Part shown: positions 45,001 to 56,781 of the stretch, one piece after another
Position numbering within the stretch: position 1 is the first letter of the stretch
Layout of the letters: each line of letters begins with the position of its first letter
From: Glebionis coronaria
Lineage: Eukaryota > Streptophyta > Magnoliopsida > Asterales > Asteraceae
Assembly (NCBI GenBank): GCA_025667525.1
Contig: CM046877.1
Location: 263,411,706 to 263,475,705 of the forward strand
DNA length: 64,000 nucleotides
Reading direction: 5' to 3'
Position numbers and translations under genes: made by a program
Notes under the pieces: model-generated
Databases searched by the model: none
What the model was told of the DNA's origin: nothing
The model's input: only the letters and a program-made list of their open reading frames with translations

Positions 45001-46245
45001 GTACGTCCTCATTTCAGTACATATAAAGCTAATTTGCCTATAATTTATAGTACTAGTACATTTACGACAGCAAGGTATGAATGTCCCTGTATGTTACGCA
45101 CCACAATGATCCAAGTAATATCATTGCAAGCCCAGTTTGCCAAGAGAGCTAGTAGTGATAAGATCGATTATGCTGATAGGACAATGGAGTTCAGCAAAAA
45201 ACTTATGAATTAGGATAAATTTAGAGGTGGGGAGATCGACTGTTCATATAGGTTGGATGATGGGTTATACTGGGTCAACTTTTAGTATGGGTCAAAACAA
45301 CCCTAGTCATGTTGGGTTGACCCACACAAGCTATGTACTCTTTATAATATCTGTATGGGATATAATTTCATGAAATATGTTTACCAAAACAATATCATTA
45401 CAGTTATAATCTAAAGTCAAAACATATAATTGCTTAAGGAAATTGTTTGCAATCCATTCAACCCATTTAACCCGTTCCCATTGTTAGCTTAATTTATTGA
45501 TTTAGCCTGTTTAAGATAAAGGACACAGTCCAGAACGACTGCATCATCTATAGAATACTCGAAATTGAATTATATAAAAACAACCATACACCTTAAATTT
45601 GTAGCTTACATGTAATTCTTGAGAATCTGCCGCTATTGGTTTGTTCTATGGATTGTTTCAGGAATAAGATGATGATAGTACCTGAAACATGAAGTGAATA
45701 TGTTTGCTTTTATCTTTGTGTACCTAATCTAAGCATACAACATCAACAACTCTTGCTAGTTCATTTCGATGTTTTAAGGTCTGAGATTTTGAATTCTATG
45801 AATACTAAGATAGCTTTAAGACTGCTCTCTATTAAAGTTGGGATTAGTAGCTTCTAGGTTAGATTATTGTTAAGCTTACGCTGGCAAATTTTACCTCTAG
45901 TTACGCTACTACTGTTCATCAGCATAGATCTATTTTTTTATTTCGAATTTGAGTTTTGATTGTGTTATGTGATTGTGTTCTGAGTTTGTGCTCTGTGTTT
46001 GTGCAAGTGATTGTGGGAATTGCTTATTGTCCAAAAAAGAAAAGCTGCTAGCAACAAAAATAAAAAAAAAATAAGATGTCTCAAGATTTAGCATGAGTTG
46101 CCACCTCAAATGTTAATCCTTTTTATTGGTTTCTAACCTATTCTTTCTTGTGCTATACTGCTAAAATAACTTATTGGCTATCTCGCTATCTATTCTTCTA
46201 TATTTATAACAGCTTTATCCAATGTATGTTTCATGTATCCTTTTA
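45001..46245. other. A/T-rich non-coding stretch after mtSSB fragment
   Basis: Could be remaining intron or intergenic DNA. The missing last mtSSB exon was looked for and not seen. No repeat or RNA gene recognised. Confidence 0.5.
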
Positions 46246-46691
46246 CAGACGATGAATATGATGATTATTACGAGCTGAAGTTGTTGATTCCTGATGTTGG
46301 ATGATCATGTCCTTCGGCTGCTACATGCTCTTTGCCAACCGAGTCCAGTGGTAAGAAAATGGTGGAAAATCTGGACCTACTAAGAAGGTTGATGACTGCA
46401 TGGAAGTACTAGATGAACATAAAAGAGTTGAATATTTAGACAGATAAAGCCCAGGTACAGCAATATCTAAGTTCGTATAATCAGTTTTTTTTGTGCAACA
46501 ATAGTGTGGACTCAGACACAGTTGAACCAATGGACTCTTCTGTCAATTTGGATATAATACCCGAGAAAGCTGAATGCTCTGAAGATCATAGCGATGAAAA
46601 TATGTTAGGAGTTGAAACAAGTAGTGGTTATACAGTTACGGTTGTTACTGAACGTTTTGTTGTGATTATCCCTTGTTACTCAGATTCGTGA
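46246..46691 (+). other. exon-like segment, unrecognised
   Basis: After CTTTTACAG an acidic coding-like run DDEYDDYYELKLLIPDVG ends at TGA. A second open stretch at about 46491-46691 (DTVEPMDSSVNLDIIPEKAE) is also acidic. They could be decayed exons of a host gene, but no family is recognised and chance is not excluded. Confidence 0.25.
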
Positions 46692-47282
46692 TGGACATCT
46701 ACAGGGCCATGACGCCACTAACTGATTGTTGACTTTATTTTCTGGGTGCGGTTATCTTTAAGTCTGTGAAATATGGAGTTTTGTTGTACTAGATTGTATA
46801 ATGCCTTTATATGTGGCCACGAGAATTGTCAAAGTTAGGATATACTTTAGGTCTGGTAACTTTTTTTAAAATGGCAATAAAATTCACATTTTATACAAAG
46901 AAAAAAAAAGAGAAATAATTTGAACCGAATGATGTAAAAACCAGGTCATGCATACACATGCCAAAAAAATAAGGAGAAAAAAAGTTTCGTATGAAACGTG
47001 GAATTAGACAAAAATAGAAAAAAAAATAAGGTTAACAAAAATAGAAAAAAGAATAAAAAAGTGTTTTACACTCTTCATGAAAAAAAAACGTATCAAACGT
47101 CGAATTTGTAGAAAATAAAAAAACTTACATTAATGACCCCTGAAGAAAAAGCATATGACAAAAAAGCCCTTGGACTTTAGAATAAAAAAAGAAGGGGGAG
47201 GAGGTTGGCAGAAAAAAGGAAAAAGGATGGGGAAGTATGTTTTCTAGGTTTTTTTTGAGATATTGTTTTCTAATGATCCCAT

Positions 47283-47285
<3 letters not shown>
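46692..47285. other. A-rich non-coding stretch
   Basis: Multiple A-runs and purine-rich DNA before the TA tract. Nothing recognised. Confidence 0.5.

Positions 47286-47372
<87 letters not shown>
47286..47372. repeat. (TA)n microsatellite, about 43 units
   Basis: Uninterrupted TA dinucleotides. The two overlapping open frames here only read Tyr-Ile repeats and are not genes. Confidence 0.99.
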
Positions 47373-47374
<2 letters not shown>

Positions 47375-47487
47375 CACTCCTTAGTGTTGCATTCCTTGTT
47401 GACAATCAGTTATGCATATCTAAAATCTCTTCCTATTCTATTTTCTCCATATTCATGAATCTTGAAATAGCATACTTATACAAGTTC

Positions 47488-47874
47488 TGTTAGCCTCAAA
47501 ATATTGAGTCAAACAAGAATGATCGGTCATAGGTTTATTATGTATCGTATTTTAGAACGTTGTAATAGGTAGTAGGTTAGTCGTGTTTTACGGGCTCAAC
47601 TTTAAGCTAAAGTTCATTCATAAGTAACTAAAGCCTAAAGGAAAGCCCGACCCATGTAGTATAGTCCATACAAGCCCACATGTAGGGGGACTATTAATAC
47701 CCTTCCTAGCATGTTAGGAAGGGTGTTGGTTCATTTCATTTTCTCTTAATCTAATATCACCTAGTTTCTCCAACCATTCTCTCTACTTTCTCTCACTACT
47801 TTATCTCTCTAGAATTCATCTTCTTCATTTCTTTCTTAAATTCATTTTATATCATCTAAATATATGGGACAACA
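47488..47874 (+). repeat. element F 5' LTR
   Basis: Runs from TGTTAGCCTC to GGGACAACA, two bases before the primer site. CT-rich sequence near the end is typical of copia U5. No partner is in the window, so the left end rests on the TG rule. Confidence 0.68.
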
Positions 47875-47876
47875 AT

Positions 47877-47890
47877 TGGTATCAATCGCC
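47877..47890 (+). other. element F primer-binding site
   Basis: TGGTATCAATCGCC resembles the tRNA-Met complement TGGTATCAGAGCC with changes in the middle. It is placed directly behind the LTR end. Confidence 0.7.
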
Positions 47891-48861
47891 ATAGGGTAGT
47901 TTTGTGATTGGTTGTTGTGTTTTCATTTGATTTGTTTGATTTGATCCTTATTTCTTCCACGAATTCTAGATTTTTTATGTTTTTCATGTTCTAAATCTTG
48001 CTACAAATCTTCTCTATAGTTGTAGTAGTGATTTGAGTATTTTGGTTTGGTTTAAAACACGAATTTGTGCTCAAAGTTGCGAAATTTAGTTTTCCATTGT
48101 GACTAAATTCCATCGGAAAGTACAAGTAAGGACGGTTTGATCGCAATAACCCTTGGGTTTTACTTTGGGATAAGTTATTGTGATACCCCTTATTCCGACG
48201 TACATTGCGATCGTACATTGCGATCGTGGATTGCGACGGAATTAAGGCACATTGAAACGTTACTCTGTCAAAATTTCATTTGCCATATTGCGATAGAGTG
48301 AACATTCAGATAGAAATTCCGATAGAACATTTCGATAGAAAGGTCATTGCGACAGGAACATTGCGACAGAAGGGTCATTGCGACAAGGATCATTGCGATA
48401 GAAAGTTTATTGCGACAGGTCATATTCCGACAGATTGTATTCCGATAGGTATTCTGGCAGATCATTCCGACAGCATTCCGATACAATATTCCGACAGCCT
48501 ACATTCCATCAACATTCTGATGGACATTCCGATGAAATGTTTAGCTAAATTTTATTCGAGTAATTTTTAGACTTAGCCATCATCTAGACTAGTTTCGGAA
48601 TATAGTTTACACGAAGATTAAAAAAAAGTTAAAATTTTCCCGTCAAGTAAATTCAATTTTTTCCATACTAGTTTTAGGACATTTCTAGCTCGATTTCAAA
48701 ATTTGGCGATTACAAATTTTTTGGTCTACCGTTTTGTCGGACTGGGGAATTTATTGTCGGACTGAAGAAAAATTGTAATTTTCGGAATTTTAACCAAAAA
48801 AACAATCACCAAAAATCTACTTAAGATCCATATTCACTTCATCATTTCAGAGAATATTGAG
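47891..48861 (+). other. element F untranslated leader
   Basis: About 970 bases between primer site and gag ATG, unusually long for copia. Short open frames on both strands are repeat-driven. It contains the ATTGCGACAG motif array (next entry) and reverse-orientation copies such as GATCGCAAT near 48139 and TGTCGGACTG near 48732 and 48755. Confidence 0.6.
48190..48535 (+). repeat. ATTGCGACAG / ATTCCGATAG motif array
   Basis: About twenty copies of ATTSCGAYAG with 8-15 base spacers. The motif alternates between TGCGA and TCCGA forms. It is not a simple tandem repeat because the spacers differ in sequence and length. Confidence 0.82.
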
Positions 48862-51024
48862 ATGGATTCCACTACCGAATATCGTGTGACGAACAACAAC
48901 ATAATGGTGGCGGGTAACAAAGAAAGACAACCAATGCTTGTGTCGGGTCGATATGATCAATGGCAATCCCGTTTTCTACGTTATCTTGACACAAAACCTA
49001 ACGGTGATGCTTTAAGGCAATGTATTTTGGAAGGACCCTATAAACTCTCACGGATTCAAGTTCCTAGAGTACCAGCCACAAACACTACTGAAGAACAATC
49101 GGCTTATGAACGTGATGAAAAGAGGAACGACCTCTCACCAGAGAACCGTGCTTGGTTTGATGCAGAGAAGGAAGCAATCTACTTAATTCTCAGTGGAATT
49201 GGAGATGATATTTATTCCACGGTTGATGCATGCCCTACTGCTCAAGAAATGTGGACGGCTATTGAAAGATTGCAACAAGGTGAATCACTTAACAAACAAG
49301 ATGTGAAAACTAAGATGTTTTGGAACTTTGGCAAGTTTACATCAAAGGATGGGGAATCAATTGATTCTTATTACTCCCGATTCTACAAGATGATGAATGA
49401 TATGACCCGAAACAACTTGCAAGTTTCCACCATGAAAGTCAATGTCTAATTTCTACAGCAACTTCAACCAGAGTGGACACGGTTTGTCACCTTGGTGAAG
49501 CAACAACAAATGTTAGACGAAGTTTCATATCACAAGCTCTTTGACATTTTGAAACAATTTCAAAATGAGGCAAATGAACTTCGAGCTGAACGAGTTGCAA
49601 AGGTTTCCAATCCACTTGCTTTGGTGTCTACCACTCAACATTACCCAGATTATCACCCTCGTACTTCAAAGACCTACTCTACTCAATCATCATCACCACG
49701 ATCATCCACTGTCTCCAAGTCACATGCTCCAACACGATCCCGAGGCAAAGAAGTTGCAAGAGCACCATCACCCACACCTAAGCAATCATCCGAAGAAGAC
49801 AGTGATGAAGAAGTAGCTTAAAAGGATAGGGAATTCAAGCAACAAATGGCTTTCATTATGAAGCAATATAAAAAAATCTACAAACCCACGAACAACAACC
49901 TTCGAACATCTTCAAACCCGAGGAACACCCATACACAGAGTCCTCCAAGGTATAACACACGAAGATGTGCTGAGAGTCGTCCAAAGTATGATCAACAACC
50001 TAAGTATGATAATTAGAGGGTGGCTACTATTGTTGGAAATAGGGAAACTGTTGGTACTCAAGTTGTGCAACAAAGTGGGATTCAGTGTTTTAACTGGAGA
50101 GGTTTTGGGCATTTGGCTAGGGAATGCAGGCAGCCAAAGAGGGTTAAAGATTATGGTTATCATAAGGAAAAGATGCTGTTGTGCAAGAAAATGGAAGCTA
50201 GAATCAAGTTATTAGCTGAGGAAGGAGAAATGCTTGACGACACAGATGATGAACTCTCCGACCAAGAACTCGAGGCACATTATTCATACATGGCAAAGAT
50301 TCACGAGGTTCTTAACGTCACTGAAGATGACAATGGTCCTATCTTTGATACCGAGCCAATTGATAAGGTACAACATGATGATGAATATAATGTGTTTGGT
50401 GATACACATGAGCATAGTGATCATCCAACAACAAATACTGACACGTGTATGATGGAAACGGTTGATAGCAATACAACACCTGATTCATCAGACATGTGCA
50501 ATAATGAGTTTGAGGATGATCAACATGCAAATGAGTATGATGACGAGGAGCGTGTCGCGCTTGCTAATTTAATTGCTAGTTTACAAAAAGATGTCAATGA
50601 AAATAGAAAGAGTCAAAAGCAGTTAAAGAAGGCAAACACGGCGCTCACTCAAAACTTTGAAGAATGTAAAGCCGCTCTTATAAAATCTAGTGAGACTATT
50701 GATGGTTATAGGGCTGAGCTTCTTCAAAAGACCAACGAGCTTGAGGGGTACAAAAGTCGTGTCATCAACGTTAAAAAGGACGAGTTTGAAAATAAATACA
50801 ACAAAGCTCTTGCTTTGTTAACTAAAGAAAAACGTCAATTTAATGTCTTATTAAGTGATGAACGTCATAAAATGTACCTTGCCACAACAAAAGTTAATGA
50901 ACTTGAACAGAGGCTTTCTATGAATACCACCGATTCTGCTAAAATTCTTGACGAAAAGAAACAAGAGGTTGAAACAATAAAACAAGATTTCAAAATAGAC
51001 AAAGCAAAGATACTGAAAAAGTAA
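48862..51024 (+). pseudogene. gag: element F Gag
   Basis: The ATG at 48862 (MDSTTEYRVTNNN) leads into a UBN2/Retrotran_gag domain (LVSGRYDQWQSRFLRYL, LSGIGDDIYSTVDACP, EMWTAIERLQQGES). One register continues to 51024 through TAA at 49447, TAA at 49819 and TAG at 50014. The zinc knuckle is damaged: CFNWRGFGHLAREC has W for the second cysteine. Conserved LEAHYSYMAKIHEV and acidic sequence follow, then a coiled coil (VALANLIASLQKDVNENRK). The protein would form the particle core. Confidence 0.88.
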
Positions 51025-51026
51025 AG

Positions 51027-53222
51027 GATCTCGAAGAACAAGTCGATTTTTTGAAAAAAGTTGTTTATAAAACTCATGACTGTATTCAAACTATTAGAAT
51101 GATAGCACCTCCGTCGTTTTTCAAGGGTCAACCTAGCTTTAACACCCCCAAGTACCTCGAAAAATCTCAAGCTGCTAACCCTCACTTATATCTTGATGAG
51201 TCCGAATGGACTGATAATGACTGCCCAGTAGCTAACCTCGATAGTGAAGAGACGTCCCGTTGGGATGAGGAGAGTAGATCACCGGTCAATAAAGATTTTG
51301 TGAAACCATATAACTATGCTTATCTAAACAGTCTTTATGGTCTTTTCACTCCACAAAACAGAAGTCTCGGGAGGAATTCTTTTTAGAATGCAAACAACGA
51401 AGAATTCAATGGAAGAAAGCGTTTGCCGCTAAGAGGAAAACTAATGCTTTTAAATATATTAACTATTTGCCTCTAGATGCTTTTAAAAGCAAAAGTAGAA
51501 AAACACTAAGTTTTCTTAAACACCACATTGAAAATGTTCAATCAATTGTCAAAAGCGATTGGGAAAAACGTCAAAAGGATAAGTGGAAAACCTAGATTCC
51601 TCACGACATAACTGTGCTTGTGAAAGAACTACTAATACCAAATACGAAGATAATAAAAGAACATGTTCTTGAGTTTGAAAACTTGATTCGGTCTGAAATG
51701 TTTGATGATTTGAAATATGTTGAGTCTCTTTGAAAAAGAAATTGATGAACTTCAAAATGACAAATAAGATTTTTCAAACGAATATGATCTACTCTTAGAA
51801 GAATGTCTCTCCAAAGATATCTTGTGTGTTACTCTTCAATCTTGTGCTGATATCGATGAATATTCTGATGTTTCATGCAAATATCTTGATAAAATCAAAG
51901 AATGTGAGCGTCTTGAACTTGAGATTTCGAAATGTAAAGAAAATGTTGATAAAAAGTCTTTTGAGTTACTTCAACACAAAACTGATTTCCTTAAAAAACA
52001 TTGTCATTCTCTTGAACTTGCTTTGCAAAAAGACGTTGGTAGTTTTCCACATGATAATAAATTGCAAGAAAAACTTTCCAAAACGTTTCGAGAAATGAAT
52101 GAACAGAGTTTGGAAATTAAAGGGTTGAAAGCTCAGTTACAAGACACCCAACTAGCGATAGATGAGTTGAAGAAACTCGTTGCTAAAATGGATGGGAAAA
52201 TTGTGGAACCTAGTGTTAAGAAAAATGTTGTAAGACAACCCAATGTGCAAAAAGTGACTAGACCCTCTGTCTTGGGAAAACCATCTGTTTTCTCTAATTC
52301 TGCATTTGCAAAACCTGTGTTTGCCCCCAAGACGGATGGGAAGGATAGGTTACCACAAACCACTCCCAAAACACATATTCGATCACAAAGCATTAAGAAC
52401 ACAAATGTGGTTAAACCAGGGATGTATAGATTGGCCACTACACACAACAAAAAAAAGTCAATCACTCCAGACTTCTAGAAACACTAATAGACGTGTGTCT
52501 TTTACTACAGGAGTAGTCCCCACTGATAGTGTTAGCCGCCCCAGCTTAAGAGCACTCGCATGAATGAAAAGGTTTGGCAACACAAAATTCAAGGGAAGAT
52601 GAAGACAGTAGAAGACCACTATAGGATTTTCAATGTTTCTAAGAATAAAACGTCTGTAATCGCGTGTAATGACGATTTGAATGATTCAACTTTGAATGAT
52701 TTGAATGTTAAGTTTGTTTGTGTGAAATGTGGAAAGTGTGCTAATGCTAATCATGCTATGTGTGTTTCGAATAATGTCAAAGGCGTAGAAACTAGAGCTA
52801 AGAAGCAAACTGCGATGCCTATTAGTGCTAGAAAACCCAAACGCAAAGTGAACCATTCTGGTGCAACCCCCCCTAAGAAAAGTATTGCATCAGACTCCAC
52901 CACTAAGAACCCTAGAAGCAGAATTAGGGAATTATATGAGTCTGCTAGCAAGCCTTGGAAATGGTGGTATGCTAATCAATGTCCTCCAGGATATAAATGG
53001 ATGCCTAAGGTTAGGACAGAAAATGTGACTACGTGCGTTAGTGTGCCTCTAAGTGATGAAACTAGGGAAACTTATGAATCGGAAATCACAACTAACATGG
53101 AATCCAATTTAGAAAATGCTCCATCGTGTTCTAATTCTTCTGCAGGTGATCCAAATAATCCTCTTCATACTGGACTCCGGATGCACGAAGCACATGACGG
53201 GGAATCTCAAGCTTCAAATTAA
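51027..53222 (+). pseudogene. element F Gag-Pol linker with long coiled coil
   Basis: After a frameshift near 51020 the polyprotein continues: DLEEQVDFLKKVVYKTHD, then FVKPYNYAYLNSLYGLFTPQ, further frame changes around 51360-51800, a coiled coil at 51822-52200 (ELSKCKENVDKKSFELL-like), PSVLGKPSVFSNS and TNVVKPGMYR. Another piece (52560-53222) includes CVKCGKCANANHAMCV and WKWWYANQCPPGYKWMPK. These blocks recur in SIRE-type proteins. At least four frame changes are present. Confidence 0.8.
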
Positions 53223-53541
53223 CTTCGTAGAGAAGTTCCTGGGTACGGTCCGATTCGGAACTGATCAATTTGAACCGATCCTAGGATATGGAGACTTGGT
53301 TCAGGGGAATATCACTATCAAAAGGGTTTATTACGTCGAAGGGCTCAATCACAATCTTTTCTCGGTTGGTCAATTCTATGATGCAGATTTGGAGGTTGCT
53401 TTTAGAAAGAAGACATGTTTTGTTTGTGATTATGATGGGAATGACTTACTTACCGGAACACGGGGTACTGATCTTGATTATGGTAAATTACACCTCTTAG
53501 GAAAAAGGCGTAAAAGCGGTAAGTATCGAGTGATGATTTAG
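53131..53541 (+). pseudogene. element F protease, truncated
   Basis: The active site LDSGCTKHMTGNLK starts at about 53170, followed by ILGYGDLVQGNITIKRVYYV, HNLFSVGQFYDADLEVAF and NDLLTGTRGTDL. Family resemblance ends near 53475; the last residues before TAG 53539 (DYGKLHLLGKRR) do not look like the usual continuation, so the insertion boundary is near there. Overlaps the preceding piece in another frame. Confidence 0.85.
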
Positions 53542-56500
53542 GAAAATCAACACTAATGACCCTTAATGGTGTGAAAGTTCGTTTCCCAAGGAGGTATATG
53601 TGTGTGACTAAGATGTTCAAGATTTGTGATTAATATTTGGTTTAGAAGGGGATGAGAAAAGAAAATGACGAAGACGTAAAAATAAAAATTAACAAAAAAA
53701 AATTACTACTAGAAAGTTAAAACGTAGAACCTTAAAAACCACCAAAATAAAAATAAATTCTAAAAATTACCAAAAATTCACCAAAAATCAAAAATAATAA
53801 ACAAAAAGTTTACCAATGATTAAAACTTTTTCAAACCTTTTAAATAATTAAATATTCAATTTTTAAATGCTAATTAAAGCCCTAAAAATCAAATAAATTA
53901 TCAAAAAGCCCAAATAAAGATTTTTCAATTGGAAAACCTCTAAAATGACCTAAAAAGATTAAAAACTATTTTTGGAAATTTTAAAACTAATAAAAACTAT
54001 TTAAAATGATTTAAAAACTATTAAAACTTAAAAAAATTATAAAAATTAATCTAAAAGAGATAAAATTACTCTAAAAGTTGCTAAATTCCTATTTTAATGT
54101 AATTAACCTAAGAAAAATGTAAAAAGTTGGAAAATGTGAAATTTGAAAAATAATATTAAAATAATAATAAAATAATATTAAAAATCCAAAAATTATAAAA
54201 AATTCTAAAAACTTGAAAACTAGTTTATTTTAACCTAAATAATCAGAAAATCAAAGTGAAATTACCAAAATACCCCTAATGGGCCCTCAAATGGGCCAAA
54301 TCCAAAATCAGTCAACACAAATGGGCTTTTGGGCCCAAAAAGTCAAACTTGGCCCAATTGTCTTGGAAAAGCCCTATCTGACTTAAAATTCAATTCTAAG
54401 AACAAAACTCTAAAGGCCCAAAAGCTGAAAATGAGCTTATCACAGCTTATTGAACACAAAGCTTATTATTATTGGGCTTTTCAGCCCATTAAGCCATAAG
54501 CTAATGCCATAAGCTCTAATTTGACACACAACCTTCTTTTGGGATGCTTATGAGATCTGTAAAAAGAATTTTTGAAAAAGCTCACTAAATAAGCCAGAAA
54601 ATAGAAAAGCAAAAATCCACAAAACGACAAAATAGTCGTTTTTGAGAAATAATGCACCTCAGGACTTGATTCAACTTGCAAAAGCTTTCAAATGGACTCA
54701 ATAAGCAATATCAATCAACAAAAATCCAATAAGCACAACCAATAAGCCAGAATAAGCACAAATGAACTTATGCAAAAGTCAAAGGAGTTGGTTTTCTAGT
54801 CAAACCTAAAAGTCAACCACCCAAATGCTCCAGTATGAACAAATGGGTCAAAATATGAGCACCTATTACAAAAACAAAGTTGTTGCTGGTTGGAATAAGC
54901 TATTATAGCTTATTGATAAGCTGAAACCAATTTTACACTAACAGTGGCAACTAGCAGGGGAAAGGAGTTCCCACTGCTTTGACTATTTGACCAAGCTTAT
55001 ATGAGAGTTCTGGTTTGATTCAATTGGAAACAAAGGCACCCTTGTGATCAGTGAATCACAAGGAGTCAATAGCAACAATAAAATCACAAAATGGTTCACA
55101 CAATAAGACACAATAAGCCAAACAGTTACCAGATATGCTCCAGATATGCAAATAAACAGTTAAGCACTTAATAAGCAGATTTAGCCACAATAAGCCAACC
55201 AAACTTAACAGGATGCATACACAAGCTATATAAACTAAGAACAAACACAAAGAAACAAGAATCAAACACTTAATCAATATAAATAGCAAGATTAAAGCAC
55301 AAAATGTTTCTGATGAACAAAGAACAATATGCAGACAAGTTTTGCTGATATACTTGACACTTGATCCAATTTCAAGCCTCAAATCCTTCTTCCCTGGTGT
55401 GATTAACTATGATTTAGCACTTGTTAGCCCTAGCCTAAGCCTAGATCTAGGTGTCCTCAAAATCCTAGCCAATTTTACCAAGTGTTTAAGATTTTATAGC
55501 CAAATAATGAATCTATGTGATCAAACCCATAAAACCTGCAAACAGATGAACACAAGCACCTAAATAACAGATACCAATACTTGCTTACACAAAACAACCA
55601 CTTAGCAAACCACAAAACCAATCCAAGCAGTAGACCCAAACACTCCTTAATCTAACACTTAACAAAGGAACTTGTGATTTTAACTAATAACCTACTGATT
55701 TTAATGATCAAAAACACTTAAACAATAGCAACTAACACAATCAAACTCAAAAATCACCAGCACAAACACCAATACTCAGAATCAAAGCACCAATTTCAAA
55801 ACAGCCATAAACATGAAATTTTTACGGGAATCTTAACCAAGAGATTATACCTGCCTTCCACAACATCCTAGGAAGGCCAGCTATGCTCCTTGGACCTTGT
55901 TCAACAACTAGAACAAGACCAAGGTACTTCAACAAAGATGATCAAAGCCTGCTGATGTTCAAAGCAGAACAAGGCTTTCATTATGATATTTCTTCAACAC
56001 AAGCAACAAACAAACTCAACCAAAGGCTTAGAATCCTTCTCAGGCTTGGTGTTAACAAGCTTGAAAGAGCTCAAGGCTTAAGGCTAAGGGTTAGTACACA
56101 AATAATAGCCAAATTCAGAAACAAGGACTTCAAGGCTTTTGAACCTTGAAAACCTTTCAAACCTAGACGTGCCTTAAACACAAGGTTAAGGAAGGTCTAA
56201 ACAATCAAATGGAACTCAGAATTAGGCTACTCAAACACCAAACGTTTAACTAAATCAAAAAGAGATTTCAAAATTCAGAAATTCAACTTTTATTTAACTT
56301 AAAAAGGAATTACAAAGATTGATAGCCTAAAACTGGAACAATGGGACTCTCACATGTTGAGGTCTCCTTTTATAGGCAAATGCCAAGCCTACACTATTCA
56401 TAAACCCTAGATGTGAATTCTCTAAAATTCCCTTGAGTTCTTCTAGATCATTTGATGGAATGAGCTGTCCAAATGCATCCAAACCGTTTATAATAGCTTT

Positions 56501-56781
56501 GGGGTGAAGCAAGGAACCTTGGCTGTTGATCTTGACACATCAGATTGCTTGGAGAGAAAGTTGCAATTTCATTGGTTGACGTGTTGAATGGTGGGGCCTA
56601 TTGGTGAGTGGAGATGAGGGTTTTATGTGTGGGATAGGTTTCTGCATGTGTGAATCACACATGTGCCAAGGTAATTGAAAATTACCCTTTGTTTAAGTGA
56701 AGGTAATTCTGGGTGGGATGAATGGTAAACAGTAAGGATTTTGATCCGATTTTGGGGGAAAGGTGTTTGTTTGGCGCATTT
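53542..56781 (-). other. block G: LTR-like sequence on the minus strand
   Basis: No gene is visible. On the minus strand TATAAAAG (plus 56367-56374) is followed about 80 bases later by AATAAA (plus about 56285-56292), the usual spacing of promoter and poly(A) signal in an LTR. From about 54400 to 55260 the heptamer AATAAGC or its reverse GCTTATT occurs some twenty times. The left part (53690-54250) is extremely A-rich. The element's ends, partner LTR and internal region were not identified, so this is a probable solo or truncated LTR. Confidence 0.5.
56367..56374 (-). promoter_or_regulatory. TATA box of block G
   Basis: The minus strand reads GCCTATAAAAGGAGACC, a strong plant TATA context. 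Confidence 0.5.

Larger units (their letters stand above)
47488..53475 (+). mobile_element. Ty1/copia element F (SIRE-like), 5' part
   Basis: The order is 5' LTR (47488-47874), primer site, a long leader with a motif array, gag with a very long coiled-coil region, and protease. Integrase, RT and the 3' LTR are missing because foreign sequence starts after the protease, near 53475. The proteins read like the long Gag-protease part of SIRE-type Asteraceae copia polyproteins. Several stops and frameshifts show it is a relic. Confidence 0.87.

Noticed and set aside
47237..47493. Two short frames rich in Tyr-Ile
   Set aside because: They are translations of the (TA)n tract.
53542..56781. Block G considered as a host promoter and gene
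   Set aside because: The TATA box is followed within about 80 bases by a poly(A) signal and no ORF, which fits an LTR better than a gene.
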